Origin: Oceanibacterium hippocampi
GTDB taxonomy: Bacteria > Pseudomonadota > Alphaproteobacteria > Sneathiellales > Sneathiellaceae
Direction of reading: 5' to 3'
Assembly: GCF_900172325.1 (NCBI RefSeq)
Contig: NZ_FWFR01000001.1
Location: forward strand, 744,001 to 808,000
DNA: 64,000 bases
This document shows, piece by piece, positions 8,096 through 19,954 of the stretch; the first letter of the stretch is position 1, and each line of letters opens with the position of its first letter. The translations under genes were made by a program, and so were the position numbers. The notes under the pieces are model-generated. The model did no database searches. It had not been told where the DNA came from and was given only the letters and a program-made list of their open reading frames with translations.

Positions 8096-8910
8096 CCGCC
8101 GAGGATCTCCGTGGCGAAGCTGTCGGTCGCCTTGTCGGCGGGAAAGAAGCTTTCGATCCTGAGTTCCTGCATCGTCACGTCCTGCGGGGTGCCGAAGGTG
8201 GTGATCGTCGTGAACCAGGAATGCCGCGCCTCGCCGCGCACGAAGGTGAGCGGCAGCAGCGGCAGTATCGGCTTGTCGGGAACCGCTTCCAGCCAGTCGG
8301 CCGGCGGCAAGTCGTCGCCCAGGATCTCGCGAAGCGCCTCGTGTGCATTGCCGGCGCCGAGTTCGGCAAGGTCGCGCTGGGCACGGACCAGCATGGCGCG
8401 GGCGGCGGTTTCCCAGTTCTCGACCCGCTGACGCAGGCCCCGGGGGGCGAACAGCAGCCTGAGCACGTTCGCCGGCCGACCGTCCTCGCCGACGGCAAGG
8501 CCGAGCCAGCCGATCAGCAGCGCCGCCGCCTGGTTGGTCATCACGATGTCGAAGCGGTGGTCGACGACCAGCGCCGGCCAGGGCTCATGCTTGGCGAGCA
8601 GCCGTTCCAGCATGTCGCGAACCATGGCGAACTCGTCCGCGGAGAGTGCTGTCTCGCGGTAACGGGCGGCGAAGCCCGCCGACGCCATCAGGTCGTTCTG
8701 ATAGCGTAACGGAACAGCCAGCGTTTCCGCCAGCCGGAGCACCATGCCACGGCTGGGATTGGCCCGGCCGGTCTCCAGGAAGCTCAGGTGCCGGGTCGAG
8801 ATCCCGGCCGCCATGGCGAGGTCCATCTGGCTGAGGCCCTTGCCCTTGCGCCAGCGCCGAAGCGCCGCGCCGAAGGGCGTCGCATCGCCTGACGTGTCGT
8901 CGTGGGACAT
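8077..8910 (-). CDS. XRE-family regulator with MmyB-like C-terminal ligand domain
   Basis: This is a transcription factor with an N-terminal Cro/C1-type helix-turn-helix (about residues 14-70, including KGLSQMDLAMAAGISTRHLSFLETGRANPS) followed by the MmyB-type PAS-like sensor domain (PWPALVVDHRFDIVMTN onward). Family members often sense fatty acids or other small hydrophobic ligands. The product has 277 residues from the ATG at 8910, which has GGGGAG upstream; the frame opens slightly earlier but without a better start. It is convergent with the MarR gene and stands alone, so autoregulation or control of a distant target is likely. The ligand is unknown. Confidence 0.88.
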   Translation of the reverse strand: MSHDDTSGDATPFGAALRRWRKGKGLSQMDLAMAAGISTRHLSFLETGRANPSRGMVLRLAETLAVPLRYQNDLMASAGFAARYRETALSADEFAMVRDMLERLLAKHEPWPALVVDHRFDIVMTNQAAALLIGWLGLAVGEDGRPANVLRLLFAPRGLRQRVENWETAARAMLVRAQRDLAELGAGNAHEALREILGDDLPPADWLEAVPDKPILPLLPLTFVRGEARHSWFTTITTFGTPQDVTMQELRIESFFPADKATDSFATEILGGTAGRV

Positions 8911-9007
8911 CGCGTTCTCCCCGTCTTGCCGCAATCGACCCGGAGTCTAGGCGAACCGGGTAGGGTGCGCGATTACCCCGGAGGGAATGGCAGGACCGCT
9001 TTCGCGA

Positions 9008-9937
9008 TCAGTAGCCACGCGCCAGGTCGACGCGGTTGAGCAGCGGCTCGCCGGCCTGGTCCCGGCGGATATTCTCGGCGACCTGGTCGGCGATGGTGCG
9101 CGGATCGGAAATGCTCGCGACATGCGGCGTGACGACGATCTTCGGATGGCGCCAGAAGTCGTGATCGGCGGGCAGGGGCTCGGTCCGGAAGACGTCGAGC
9201 ACGGCGCCGGCGAGATGGCCGCTGTCCAGCGCGCGAATCAGGTCACCCTCGACCAGGTGGCCGCCGCGCGCCGCGTTGATCACATAGGCGCCTTCCGGCA
9301 ATTTCGCGAACAGCCGGCCGTCGAGCATGTCCCCGGTCTCGGGTGTCAGGGGCAGCAGGCAGACGAGAATGTCGGTGCGCGCGAGGAAGGCGTCGAGTTC
9401 AGCTTCGCCGGCGAAGCATTCGACGCCCGGAACCGCGTGCCGCGAGCGCCGCCAGCCGGCGACCGGGAAGCCGATCTGGACGAGCTTGCTGGCCGCATCC
9501 TCTCCGAGCACGCCGAGGCCCATGATCCCGACCCGCCGTTCGCCCGCCGTCGGCGTATAGCATTCCGCCCAGACCGTTTCCCGCTGCTGGCGGTCGTATT
9601 CGCGCTGGCGGCGATGGCAGGCGAGAACCTGCTGGACGACATACTCGGTCATCCGCTGGGTCAGGTTGGGATCGACGACGCGGGTCAGCGGCACCGACTT
9701 CGGCAGCGCCGGGTCGCAGAGGATATGGTCGACGCCGGCGCCGAGGGAGAAGATCGCGCGCAGCCTGTCGCAGCGCGCCAGCAGCCCCGGTTTCGGCTTC
9801 CAGACGAGCGCATAGTCGATTTCCGAGGGATCGCCGATCTCCGGGTAGCGGCGCAGTTCGAGATCCGGAATCCGCTTGGTCAGCTCTGCCCGCCACCAGT
9901 CGGCGCGATCGGCTGTACTCGTGAACATCATCTTCAT
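9008..9937 (-). CDS. D-2-hydroxyacid dehydrogenase, glyoxylate/hydroxypyruvate reductase A-like
   Basis: This is a cytoplasmic NAD(P)H enzyme reducing 2-keto acids such as glyoxylate or hydroxypyruvate. The 309-residue product has the Rossmann motif GIMGLGVLGEDAA near residue 141, catalytic Arg in NAARGGHLVEGDL, Glu in FRTEPLPADHDFW, and His in VTPHVAS. The ATG at 9937 lies two bases after the stop of the yejF-like ABC gene and has GAGGA upstream, so it is the last gene of that transport operon. The link suggests the imported compound yields a hydroxy- or keto-acid, which is an inference. A longer minus frame running into yejF is only an out-of-frame extension. Confidence 0.9.
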   Translation of the reverse strand: MKMMFTSTADRADWWRAELTKRIPDLELRRYPEIGDPSEIDYALVWKPKPGLLARCDRLRAIFSLGAGVDHILCDPALPKSVPLTRVVDPNLTQRMTEYVVQQVLACHRRQREYDRQQRETVWAECYTPTAGERRVGIMGLGVLGEDAASKLVQIGFPVAGWRRSRHAVPGVECFAGEAELDAFLARTDILVCLLPLTPETGDMLDGRLFAKLPEGAYVINAARGGHLVEGDLIRALDSGHLAGAVLDVFRTEPLPADHDFWRHPKIVVTPHVASISDPRTIADQVAENIRRDQAGEPLLNRVDLARGY

Positions 9938-9939
9938 CG

Positions 9940-11562
<1,623 letters not shown>

Positions 11563-11573
11563 GTTCTACGCCC

Positions 11574-12638
11574 TCACCGGAAGGTCTTGCGCGGGTCGAA
11601 GGCGTCGCGCACCGCTTCCTGCATGAAAATCGCCAGGGTCAGCATGATCGAGAGCACGAGGAAGGAGGTAATGCCGAGCCAGGGCGCCTGCAGGTTGGCC
11701 TTGCCCTGGGCGAGCAGTTCGCCGAGCGAGGCCGAGCCCGGCGGCAGGCCGAGGCCGAGAAAGTCGAGCGAGGTCAGGCTGATGATCGAGCCGGTCAGGA
11801 TGAAGGGCAGGAAGGTCAGCGCCGAGACCATCGCGTTCGGCAGGAGATGCTTGAACATGATGACCGTGTCGCGGACGCCGAGCGCGCGGGCGGCGCGCAC
11901 GTAGTCGAAATTCCGGGCGCGCAGGAACTCCGCCCGGACGACGCCGACCAGGCTGGTCCAGGAGAACAGCAGCAGCAGGACGAGCAGGATCGTGAAGGTC
12001 GGCTCGATCACCGCCGCCAGGATGATCAGGATGTAGAGCGCCGGCATGCCGGACCAGATCTCCAGGAAGCGCTGGAAGCCGAGGTCGACCCAGCCGCCGA
12101 AATAGCCCTGCACGGCGCCGGCGGCGACCCCGATCAGCGAACTCAGGATCGTCAGGATCAGGCCGAAGGAGACCGATATCCGCCAGCCGTAGATCACCCG
12201 GGCGAGCACGTCGCGGCCCTGGTCGTCGGTACCGAGCCAGTTGACCAGCGACGGCGGCGCCGGCGCCGGGACCGGCAGATCGTAGTTGATGGTTGAATAA
12301 TCGAACGGAATGGGTGGCCAGAGAATCCAGCCCTTCTCGTTGATCAGGTCGCGGACGAAGGGATCCCGGTAAACCGTTTCGGTTTCGAAATCGCCGCCGA
12401 AGGTGGTCTCCGGATAGGCGACGAAGACCGGAAAATAGTAGCCGCCGTCGTAATTGACGAGGAGCGGCCGCTCATTGGCGATGAACTCGGCGAACAGGCT
12501 GAAGAAGAACAGCCCGAAGAACAGCCACATCGCGACATAGCCGCGCCGGTTCGATTTCAGGTTCAGCCAGCGCCGGTGGTTGAGCGGCGACACGGGGATG
12601 CCGAGCAGGCGGTGGCGGACGGGGGCGATCGTCGTCAT
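11574..12638 (-). CDS. yejE: ABC peptide transporter permease YejE
   Basis: This is an inner-membrane permease of the dipeptide/microcin C importer. The 354-residue product has one N-terminal helix (YVAMWLFFGLFFFSLFAEF), a periplasmic loop typical of YejE (ETTFGGDFETETVYRDPF), then five or so helices with the EAA-type coupling loop EFLRARNFDYVRAARALGV near residue 246. The ATG at 12638 overlaps nothing: it lies one base after the yejB stop (TGAGATG), which suggests translational coupling. A longer frame to 12686 would overlap yejB and is rejected. The length matches the family. Confidence 0.92.
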   Translation of the reverse strand: MTTIAPVRHRLLGIPVSPLNHRRWLNLKSNRRGYVAMWLFFGLFFFSLFAEFIANERPLLVNYDGGYYFPVFVAYPETTFGGDFETETVYRDPFVRDLINEKGWILWPPIPFDYSTINYDLPVPAPAPPSLVNWLGTDDQGRDVLARVIYGWRISVSFGLILTILSSLIGVAAGAVQGYFGGWVDLGFQRFLEIWSGMPALYILIILAAVIEPTFTILLVLLLLFSWTSLVGVVRAEFLRARNFDYVRAARALGVRDTVIMFKHLLPNAMVSALTFLPFILTGSIISLTSLDFLGLGLPPGSASLGELLAQGKANLQAPWLGITSFLVLSIMLTLAIFMQEAVRDAFDPRKTFR

Positions 12639-12639
12639 C

Positions 12640-13749
12640 TCAGGCGTCCCGCGCCTCGAAATCGATCCGCGGATCGACCAGGACATAGGTGAGGTCGCCG
12701 ATGAGATTCATCACCAGGCCGAGCAGGGTGAAGAAATAGACGGTGGCGAAGATCACCGGATAGTCGCGGTTGATCGCCGCCTCGAAGCCGAGCAGGCCGA
12801 GCCCGTCGAGCGAGAAGATGATCTCGATCAGCAGCGAGCCGGTGAACAGGATGCCGACGAAGGCCGAGGGGAAGCCGGCGATCACGATCAGCATCGCGTT
12901 GCGGAAGACATGGCCGTAAAGCACGCGCCGCTCGGACAGGCCCTTGGCGCGCGCGGTCTGGACATATTGCTGGCCGATCTGGTCGAGGAAGGAATTCTTG
13001 GTCAGCATGGTCAGCGCCGCGAAACCGCCGATCGAGAGCGAGAGGACCGGCAGCACGATATGCCAGAGATAATCGAGGACCTTGCCGGCGAGGCTCAGTT
13101 CGCTCCAGTTCTCCGAGGTCAGGCCGCGCAGCGGGAACCAGTTGAAATAGGAGCCGCCGGCGAACAGCACGATCAGCAGGACCGCGAACAGAAAGGCCGG
13201 GATCGCGTTGCCTATCGAGATCACCGACGAGGTCCAGACGTCGAAGCGGCTGCCGTCCCGGACCGCCTTGCGAATGCCGAGCGGGATCGAGATCAGGTAG
13301 ATGATCAGCGTCGTCCAGACCCCGAGCGAGATGGAGACCGGCATCTTCTCCAGTACCAGGTCGACGACGTCGCGGTCGCGGAAATAGCTCTGCCCGAAAT
13401 CGAAACGGGCGTAGCTCCACATCATCTGCAGAAAGCGTTCGTGCGCCGGCTTGTCGAAACCGAACTGCTTCTCGAGGTCCTTGATGAAGGCCGGGTCGAG
13501 GCCCTGGGCGCCGCGATACTTGCTTTCCGCGCCGGTTGCCGGACCGCCGGCCTGCCCGCCCGAGGCGCTGTCGCCGCCACCGCCGCCGCCGATCCGCGCG
13601 GTCGCGTCCACGGCGGTGCCCTGCAGCTCGGCGAGCACACGCTCGACCGGTCCGCCGGGGGCGAACTGCACGATCGCGAAATTGATCACCATGATCCCGA
13701 ACAGGGTCGGGATGATCAGCAGCAGGCGCCGGACGATATAGGCGGTCAT
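12640..13749 (-). CDS. yejB: ABC peptide transporter permease YejB
   Basis: This is the partner permease to YejE. The 369-residue product opens [19 protein letters not shown], the standard OppB/DppB N-terminus. It then has a low-complexity Gly/Ser insertion ([16 protein letters not shown] around residues 53-70) in the periplasmic loop, and the coupling loop [20 protein letters not shown] near residue 272. The glycine-rich insertion is longer than in E. coli YejB and may be a flexible linker. The ATG at 13749 begins the first helix; the upstream extension to 13836 overlaps yejA1 and lacks a membrane segment. It is third in the operon. Confidence 0.92.
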   Translation of the reverse strand: MTAYIVRRLLLIIPTLFGIMVINFAIVQFAPGGPVERVLAELQGTAVDATARIGGGGGGDSASGGQAGGPATGAESKYRGAQGLDPAFIKDLEKQFGFDKPAHERFLQMMWSYARFDFGQSYFRDRDVVDLVLEKMPVSISLGVWTTLIIYLISIPLGIRKAVRDGSRFDVWTSSVISIGNAIPAFLFAVLLIVLFAGGSYFNWFPLRGLTSENWSELSLAGKVLDYLWHIVLPVLSLSIGGFAALTMLTKNSFLDQIGQQYVQTARAKGLSERRVLYGHVFRNAMLIVIAGFPSAFVGILFTGSLLIEIIFSLDGLGLLGFEAAINRDYPVIFATVYFFTLLGLVMNLIGDLTYVLVDPRIDFEARDA

Positions 13750-13801
13750 CGGCGCGCGCCCTCGGGGTGCCGGTGATTTCCGCGACGAGACGTTCCGGCG
13801 T

Positions 13802-15664
13802 TCATTGCTGCTCCGCGCTCCGCGCCAGCCCGGCATCGATGGCGGCCGACTGCACCGGGTCGTACCACCAGGTCGAGAACACGCCGCGATCGTATTTCGG
13901 CTTCACCTCCGGACGTCCGAAACGGTCCCAGTAGGCAACCGAGTGGGTCGCCTTGTACCAGTTGCCGATGATCGTGTGGTTCCACATGATGACCCGGTCC
14001 AGCGCCCGGCAGGCGGCGCGCAGTTCTTCATAGCTGTCGGCCTTGACCGCGGCGTCGATCAGCGCGTCCACCGCCTCGCTCTTCAGACCCGCGAAGTTGC
14101 GGCTGCCGGACGTGTCGGCTGCGCCCGAGCCCCAGAGATTGCGCAGTTCGGCGCCGGGCAGGGTCGGCTGGCGATGGGCGACGCCGACGAAGTCGAAATC
14201 GAAGTCGTCCATCCGGTTCTGGAAACTGGCGGAATCGACGACACGGATCGACGACTTCACGCCGAGCCGTTCCAGATTCCGGATATAGGGCTGGATGATC
14301 CGTTGCGTGGTCGAATCGTAGAGCAGGAACTCGATCTCGAACGGCTCGCCGGTCTCGGTATTGGTGAGGACGCCGTCGCGAACCTCCCAGCCGGCATCCT
14401 TGAGCAGCCGGATCGCGACCCGCAGGTTGCCCCGGATGTTGCCGCTGCCGTCGTTGACCGGGGCCTGGTAGGCATCGCCGAAGACTTCCGGCGGCAGGCT
14501 GGCCCGGAAGGGTTCGAGCAGCGCCACCTCGTCCGGACCGGGCGGACCGACCGCGGCGAAGTCGGAGTTCTGGAAGATCGAGTTGGTGCGCTGGTAGAGG
14601 TTGTGGAAGAGCTGTCGGTTCAGCCACTCGAAATCGAAGGCCAGGTTGAGGGCCTCGCGCACCCGGATGTCGCTGAACTTGTCGCGCCGCATGTTGAAGT
14701 AATAGGCCTGCAGGTTGGCCGGCGAATCGTTCGGTAGGTCCTCGAGCTTGATCAGGCCGGCGCGGACGGCGGCATTGTCGCGATACTCGGTCGCCCAGCT
14801 CTTCGAGGTATATTCCTCGCGGAAATCGTACTCGCCGGCGAAGAACGCTTCCCGCGCGATCGCGCGGTCGCGGTAGTACTGGACGACGATCTGGTCGAAA
14901 TTGAAGCGACCGCGCATCACCGGAAGATCGCGGGCCCAGAAGTCCGTGACCCGCTCGTAGACGATGCTCCGCCCGGTCTCGACCTGGCCGACACTGTACG
15001 GGCCGGAGCCGAGCAGCGGATCGAGCGTCGTCCTGTTGAACTCGCGCTCGGCGAAGGATGCCTTCGAAAGCACCGGCAGCGAGGCGACGAGCAGCGGCAG
15101 GTCGCGCTTGCGTCCTTCCGGCCTGAAATCGAACCGGACCCGGGAGGGGCCCTCGGCGACCGCACCGGCGACATCGGCGAGCAGGATCCGGTATTGCGGA
15201 TGTCCCTCCGCGACGAGGGTTTCGAAGCTGTAGACGATATCCTCGGCGGTGATCGGGCTGCCGTCGTGGAAGCGTGCCTCGGGGCGGATGTTGTAGGCGA
15301 CCCAGTTACGCTCGGGGTCGAGCTCGGCGCTCTCCGCGACATAGCCGTAGGCCGTCGCCAGTTCGTCGTCGGCCGCCGCCATCAGCGTCGCGAAGGTCAG
15401 CGTCGGGACCATACCGGCGGGATTGCCCTTCAGGATGAAGGGATTCAGGCTGTCGAAGCTGTTCGCCGCGAACTGCTGGTTGACGACGATCCGCCCGCCC
15501 TTCGGCGCCGCCGGGTCGACATAGTCGAAATGCGTGAACCCGGCCGGGTATTTCGGCTCGCCGAAGGTCGTGAGCGCATGCCGGGCCTCGCCTGTCGCGG
15601 TGCCGGCCACGAACGGCAGCACGACCAGAACGAGAGCGGCGAGGATGCTCGGAAGTCGTTTCAT
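13802..15664 (-). CDS. yejA: ABC peptide/microcin-type solute-binding protein, YejA paralogue 1
   Basis: This is a periplasmic cluster-C (SBP_bac_5) receptor. The 620-residue precursor has a signal peptide to about residue 26 ([13 protein letters not shown]), then the YejA start [25 protein letters not shown], and the family block [16 protein letters not shown] near residue 120. It lies directly upstream of yejB and is the second of two tandem paralogues; the next gene upstream (15715-17544) encodes another YejA protein of nearly equal length sharing the same opening motif. Two receptors probably feed the one YejBEF channel with different peptides. Confidence 0.92.
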   Translation of the reverse strand: MKRLPSILAALVLVVLPFVAGTATGEARHALTTFGEPKYPAGFTHFDYVDPAAPKGGRIVVNQQFAANSFDSLNPFILKGNPAGMVPTLTFATLMAAADDELATAYGYVAESAELDPERNWVAYNIRPEARFHDGSPITAEDIVYSFETLVAEGHPQYRILLADVAGAVAEGPSRVRFDFRPEGRKRDLPLLVASLPVLSKASFAEREFNRTTLDPLLGSGPYSVGQVETGRSIVYERVTDFWARDLPVMRGRFNFDQIVVQYYRDRAIAREAFFAGEYDFREEYTSKSWATEYRDNAAVRAGLIKLEDLPNDSPANLQAYYFNMRRDKFSDIRVREALNLAFDFEWLNRQLFHNLYQRTNSIFQNSDFAAVGPPGPDEVALLEPFRASLPPEVFGDAYQAPVNDGSGNIRGNLRVAIRLLKDAGWEVRDGVLTNTETGEPFEIEFLLYDSTTQRIIQPYIRNLERLGVKSSIRVVDSASFQNRMDDFDFDFVGVAHRQPTLPGAELRNLWGSGAADTSGSRNFAGLKSEAVDALIDAAVKADSYEELRAACRALDRVIMWNHTIIGNWYKATHSVAYWDRFGRPEVKPKYDRGVFSTWWYDPVQSAAIDAGLARSAEQQ

Positions 15665-15714
15665 ATCAAGACGTTCGCATGTCGCCCCGAGGCCCGCAAG
15701 GGATTACTCGGGGT

Positions 15715-17544
15715 TTACCGGGCGCTCGATTCCGACGCCTTCAGTCTGGCCGCCTTGTCCGCGTCATACCACCAGGCGATGACCGCGACACCATAGCGGG
15801 GCGTGACCTCGGGATGGCTGAACTTGTTCCAGTAGGCGATCCGGTCGCTGGTGATGTGGAACAGCGGGATCAGGTAATGGCCCTGCTGCAGGACCCGGTC
15901 GAGTGCCCGCGAGGCGGCGACCAGATGTTCCCGGTCCGGGGCGGCGATCAGCTTCTCGATCAGTTCGTCGACAGCCGGGTCCTGGATGCCGATCAGGTTG
16001 CGGCTGCCCGGCTGGTCCGCGGCGGCCGAGCCCCAGAATTCGCGCTGCTCGTTTCCGGGGCTTTCCGACTGGGGAAAACCGGCGGCGATGACGTCGAAGT
16101 CGTAGTCGTTCAGCCGGCTTTCATACTGGGCGCTGTCGACCGTGCGGACCCGGGCGACGATCCCGAGCCGGGCCAAGTTCTTCACGATCGGATTGACGAC
16201 GCGCTCGAAATTGGGCTGCACCAGGAGGATCTCGAAGGCGATCGGCTGGCCGCTTTTCGGGTCGATCAGCTTGCCGTCCCTGAGCTCGTAACCCGCCTCC
16301 TTCAGGATCGTGAGCGCGTTGCCGAGCGACTTCCGGATGTTGCCGGTGCCGTCGGTGACCGGCGGCTGGTAGGCCTCGCCGAAGACATCGTCGGGAATCC
16401 GGCCCCTCAGCGGCTCGAGATACTCGAGTTCCAGTGCGCTCGGCTTGCCGGTCGCCGCCAGGTCCGAGTTCGAGAAGTAGCTCTTCGTCCGGGCATATTG
16501 CCCGTAGAAGAGCTGCCTGTTCGACCATTCGAAGTCGAAGGCATGGTCGAGCGCCTCGCGGAGTGCGGGATTCTGGAAAATCGGCCGGCGCAGGTTGAAG
16601 ACCAGCCCCGACATGCCGGTCGGCTGGTAATGGCGGATCTCCTCCTTCTTGACGAGACCGGCCTCGCGCGCCGGGAAATCGTAGGCGGTCGCCCAGGCCG
16701 AGGCGGAATTCTCCGACCAGTAATCGAACTGGTGCGAGGTGAAGGCCTCGAAGGCGATGCTCCGGTCGCGGAAATAGTCGTAGCGGATGCGGTCGAAATT
16801 GTGCAGGCCGCGACGCAGCGGCAGGTCCCTTGCCCAGTAGTCCTCGACCCGCTCAAGCTCGACGAAACGGTTGCTCTCGAACTTGCCGATCCGGTACGGG
16901 CCGGAGCCGAGAAACGGGGTGAGCGAGGTTTCAGCGAAGGCATGGGTCTCGTAATAGCGCTTCGAGAGAACCGGGAGCTGGCCGAGGATCTGTGCCAGTT
17001 CCTTGTTCTGGTCGGTGGCGAAGTCGAACCGCACGCTGTGGGCATCCAGCGCGGCGGCGTTGGTGACGTCGTTGTAATAATGCCGGTAGATCGGGCGCCC
17101 GTCGGTCTTCAGCGCGTTGAACGTCCAGATGACGTCCTCGGCGGTAATCGGGCTGCCGTCGTGGAAACGGGCTTCGGGGCGGAGATGGAAGACGACCGAG
17201 AGATTGTCCGGCGCGACCTCGATCGATTCGGCGATCAGCCCGTATTCGGCGCTCGCGTCATCCATCGTCTGTTCCATCAGGCTGTCGACGGTCAGTCCGA
17301 CGCCGGCGGCGACATTGCCGCGCACGATGAACGGGTTGAAGCTGTCGAACCCGCCGATCGCCGAGAGCCGGAGCGAGCCGCCCTTCGGCGCGTCCGGGTT
17401 GGCATAGTCGAGATGGCTGAAGTCGGCCGCATACTTCGGCTCGCCAAGCAGCGACAGGGCGTGTCTGGGCTCGGCCATCGCGGGCGCGCCGAGCATCCCC
17501 TGAAGGGCGAGAATTGCGGCCAGAAGGCTCGCGGATCGGAACAT
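15715..17544 (-). CDS. ABC peptide/microcin-type solute-binding protein, YejA paralogue 2
   Basis: This is the second periplasmic SBP_bac_5 receptor, 609 residues, and the first gene of the Yej operon. A signal peptide (AAILALQGMLGAPAMA) leads to EPRHALSLLGEPKYAADFSHLDYANP, matching the first YejA paralogue in position and motif. [16 protein letters not shown] near residue 121 is the solute-binding family signature. The ATG at 17544 has GGGAGA upstream; the open frame runs further to 17736 but as arginine-rich non-signal sequence. The two copies differ enough to suggest an old duplication with different ligands. The 50-base gap to the next receptor holds no terminator. Confidence 0.9.
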   Translation of the reverse strand: MFRSASLLAAILALQGMLGAPAMAEPRHALSLLGEPKYAADFSHLDYANPDAPKGGSLRLSAIGGFDSFNPFIVRGNVAAGVGLTVDSLMEQTMDDASAEYGLIAESIEVAPDNLSVVFHLRPEARFHDGSPITAEDVIWTFNALKTDGRPIYRHYYNDVTNAAALDAHSVRFDFATDQNKELAQILGQLPVLSKRYYETHAFAETSLTPFLGSGPYRIGKFESNRFVELERVEDYWARDLPLRRGLHNFDRIRYDYFRDRSIAFEAFTSHQFDYWSENSASAWATAYDFPAREAGLVKKEEIRHYQPTGMSGLVFNLRRPIFQNPALREALDHAFDFEWSNRQLFYGQYARTKSYFSNSDLAATGKPSALELEYLEPLRGRIPDDVFGEAYQPPVTDGTGNIRKSLGNALTILKEAGYELRDGKLIDPKSGQPIAFEILLVQPNFERVVNPIVKNLARLGIVARVRTVDSAQYESRLNDYDFDVIAAGFPQSESPGNEQREFWGSAAADQPGSRNLIGIQDPAVDELIEKLIAAPDREHLVAASRALDRVLQQGHYLIPLFHITSDRIAYWNKFSHPEVTPRYGVAVIAWWYDADKAARLKASESSAR

Positions 17545-17668
17545 GCGCAACGTCTCCCGTCGTCGTCGCGGTCTGCCGGTGTCGCGGCGCCGCCGATGTG
17601 GCAACAGATGGGCGGCGTGACGCCCGCCATCAAGGTTGCGTCCGGACGCTCGCGGATCCGTGACGGCG

Positions 17669-18448
17669 TCAGTCGCGGACGAGCGCCAGCACCGTCTCGT
17701 GGAGGCGCCGGTCGCCGGCGGCGATGACCCTGCCATCGCTCCCGATCGTCAGCCGTTTGCCCTGCCAGTCGGTCATGATACCGCCGGCGCCCTCGACGAC
17801 CGGCTGAAGGGCGCAGAAATCGTGCGGCTTCAGCCCGTCCTCGACGACCAGGTCGACGAAGCCGAGGGCGAGCAGACCGTAGGCATAGCAGTCGGCGCTG
17901 AAACGCATCAGCTTGACCCGGCGGAACAGCGCCCCCAGGATCGCGCCCGCATCGCCGTCGAGCGCCTCGATACCATAGGAATAGCAGGTCGCGTCCTCGA
18001 TCCGGGTGCAATCGCGGACCCCGATCGGCTGGCCGTTGTGATGCGCCTGGCCGTTGGCGCCGACCCAGCGTTCGCCGGTCATCGGATGGTCGATGACGCC
18101 GAGGATCGGCTGACCGCGATGGACCAGGCTGATCAATGTCCCGAACAGCGGCGAGCCGGAGATGAAAGAGCGCGTGCCGTCGATCGGATCCAGCGACCAG
18201 ACGAAATCGCGATCCATCCCCTCCTCGCCGAATTCCTCGCCGGCGATGCCGTGATCGGGATACCGGCGCGCGATCAGGTCCCGCATGCGCCGCTCGGTCT
18301 CGCGATCGGCGACGGTCACGGGGCTCTGGTCCGCCTTGTCGTCGACCGGGATCTGCGTCCGGAAATAGCGTCGGACGACCTTTCCCGCCTCGTCGGCCAG
18401 GTGGCCGGCGAAGGCGACGAACTCAGGATCGCAGGATCGTTCCGCCAT
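17669..18448 (-). CDS. hisN: Histidinol-phosphatase, inositol monophosphatase type (HisN)
   Basis: This is a cytoplasmic Mg-dependent phosphatase. In alphaproteobacteria this family member usually removes phosphate from L-histidinol phosphate. The 259-residue product has the metal-binding signature GIAGEEFGEE near residue 67 and SLDPIDGTRSFISG near residue 84, and the C-terminal region DFCALQPVVEGAGGIMTDW. The ATG at 18448 gives a normal length; the frame can be opened into the upstream cytochrome gene, but that part is arginine-rich shadow sequence. A general inositol-phosphate phosphatase cannot be excluded. It is 29 bases after the cytochrome gene. Confidence 0.88.
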   Translation of the reverse strand: MAERSCDPEFVAFAGHLADEAGKVVRRYFRTQIPVDDKADQSPVTVADRETERRMRDLIARRYPDHGIAGEEFGEEGMDRDFVWSLDPIDGTRSFISGSPLFGTLISLVHRGQPILGVIDHPMTGERWVGANGQAHHNGQPIGVRDCTRIEDATCYSYGIEALDGDAGAILGALFRRVKLMRFSADCYAYGLLALGFVDLVVEDGLKPHDFCALQPVVEGAGGIMTDWQGKRLTIGSDGRVIAAGDRRLHETVLALVRD

Positions 18449-18477
18449 CGTCGGGTCGCCGGGCGGCGACGCGAGCG

Positions 18478-19023
18478 CTACTCGGCCGCGGGCAGGGGAA
18501 CGTCCTGGTCGCCGAGGCTGCGCAGATAGAGGATGAGATCGGCCCGGTCGCCCGGCTTCTTGAGGCCGGCGAAGGCCATCTTGGTGCCCTGGATGAAGCC
18601 CTTCGGATTGGCGAGGAAGTGGTCCAGATCCTCGTAGGTCCATTCGCCCGGATGCGACTTCAGGGCGTCCGAATAGGCGAAATCGGAATGCACGCCGCGG
18701 GCATTCATCAGCACGCCATAGAGATTCGGACCGACCTTGTTCGGGCCGCCCTCCTCGAAGCTGTGGCAGGAGGCGCACTTCTTGGCGACCTTCTCGCCCT
18801 TCGCGGCGTCGCCCTCGGAAAGCAGCACGGCGAGACTCGGACCGGCTTCCTCTTCCGTGGCGTCACCGTCGGCGTCCGAGCTCTCGGCGACCTCGATCAC
18901 GTAGCCGGGCTGATCCGGAATCGTGGGATGAACGAGTATACCCGACAGGTTCACCAGCCCGACCGTGATCAGCAGGCAGAACAGGAACGCGCCGATGAAT
19001 TTATTGAGCTCGAAGGAGTCCAT
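18478..19023 (-). CDS. Membrane-anchored c-type cytochrome (CycM/c552-like)
   Basis: This is a monohaem electron carrier facing the periplasm, which usually passes electrons from the bc1 complex to cytochrome oxidase. The 181-residue product has one N-terminal transmembrane helix (FIGAFLFCLLITVGLVNLSGIL, uncleaved anchor), an acidic linker (about residues 46-60), then a haem site C83-ASC-H87 and a Met ligand at 149 in GTKMAFAG. The start ATG at 19023 has AGAGGTG upstream. It diverges from kdsB, an arrangement common in alphaproteobacteria. The haem pocket is complete. Confidence 0.92.
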   Translation of the reverse strand: MDSFELNKFIGAFLFCLLITVGLVNLSGILVHPTIPDQPGYVIEVAESSDADGDATEEEAGPSLAVLLSEGDAAKGEKVAKKCASCHSFEEGGPNKVGPNLYGVLMNARGVHSDFAYSDALKSHPGEWTYEDLDHFLANPKGFIQGTKMAFAGLKKPGDRADLILYLRSLGDQDVPLPAAE

Positions 19024-19168
19024 TACGATGCACCTCTTTACGGGCGCGGCAGGAGGGCCACATTTGCCGAAATCGAGCGGGACATTACTTAATTTCCCGC
19101 CGCGGGCGCAAGCCGTATAAATCGCCAAGGCCCGGCATCGGGCACCCGGCCGGTAATCGGAGCAGAGC

Positions 19169-19921
19169 ATGACGGCATCCAATCCCTCCCTGATCATCGT
19201 TCCCGCGCGGATGGCCTCGACCCGCCTGCCGGGCAAGCCGCTGGCCGACATTCTCGGCGAGCCGATGATCGTGCATGTCTGGCGCCGGGCGGTGGAGGCG
19301 GATGTCGGCCCGGTCGTGGTCGCCTGCGCGGAGGCGGAGATCGCCGACGCGGTACGCGCCGCCGGCGGCCACGCGGTGCTGACCCGGCCGGACCATCCGT
19401 CGGGCTCCGACCGGATCGAGGAGGCGGCGAGGATCTTCGACCCGGACGGCCGGCACGAGACCGTCATCAACCTCCAGGGTGACCTGCCGACCCTCGATCC
19501 GGCGGCGATTCGCGCCGTCGTTGCCCCGCTTGACGACCCGGATGTCGACATCGCGACCCTGGTCGCCGAGATCGTCGACCCGGAGGAGCGCGACGATCCC
19601 AACGCGGTGAAGGCCGTCGTCAGTCTCGCCGGGGGCGAACGCCAGGGGCGCGCGCTCTGGTTCACCCGCCTGCCGGCGCCGGGCGGCGAGGGGCCGTGCT
19701 GGCACCATATCGGGATCTACGCCTATCGGCGGAGGGCACTGGAACGCTTCGTCGCGCTCGCCCCGACGCCGCTGGAGAAGCGCGAACGGCTCGAGCAGCT
19801 GCGCGCGCTGGAGCACGGCTTTCACATCGCTGCGGCGGTCGTTGACACCGTTCCGCTGGGTGTCGATACTCCGGCCGACCTGGCGCGAATCCGCGAAATT
19901 GCGGCTGCGCGCGCGACATGA
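19169..19921 (+). CDS. kdsB: 3-deoxy-manno-octulosonate cytidylyltransferase
   Basis: KdsB activates Kdo with CTP to make CMP-Kdo for lipopolysaccharide inner core. The 250-residue product shows the nucleotide-binding start [20 protein letters not shown] (residues 8-27) and the QGDLPTLDP metal/CTP region near residue 105. The length is standard. The ATG at 19169 follows CGGAGCAG. The gene ends 33 bases before pheA on the same strand. It shows that the organism makes Kdo-containing lipopolysaccharide. Confidence 0.93.
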   Translation: MTASNPSLIIVPARMASTRLPGKPLADILGEPMIVHVWRRAVEADVGPVVVACAEAEIADAVRAAGGHAVLTRPDHPSGSDRIEEAARIFDPDGRHETVINLQGDLPTLDPAAIRAVVAPLDDPDVDIATLVAEIVDPEERDDPNAVKAVVSLAGGERQGRALWFTRLPAPGGEGPCWHHIGIYAYRRRALERFVALAPTPLEKRERLEQLRALEHGFHIAAAVVDTVPLGVDTPADLARIREIAAARAT

Positions 19922-19954
19922 CGCGCGGCCCTCTGGCGGCGCTGGAGATGGACA

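Noticed and set aside
6238-8709. 823-codon plus-strand frame over the aminopeptidase, MarR and XRE genes
   Set aside because: It is an out-of-frame shadow: it covers genes on both strands, is arginine-rich and has no domain motif.
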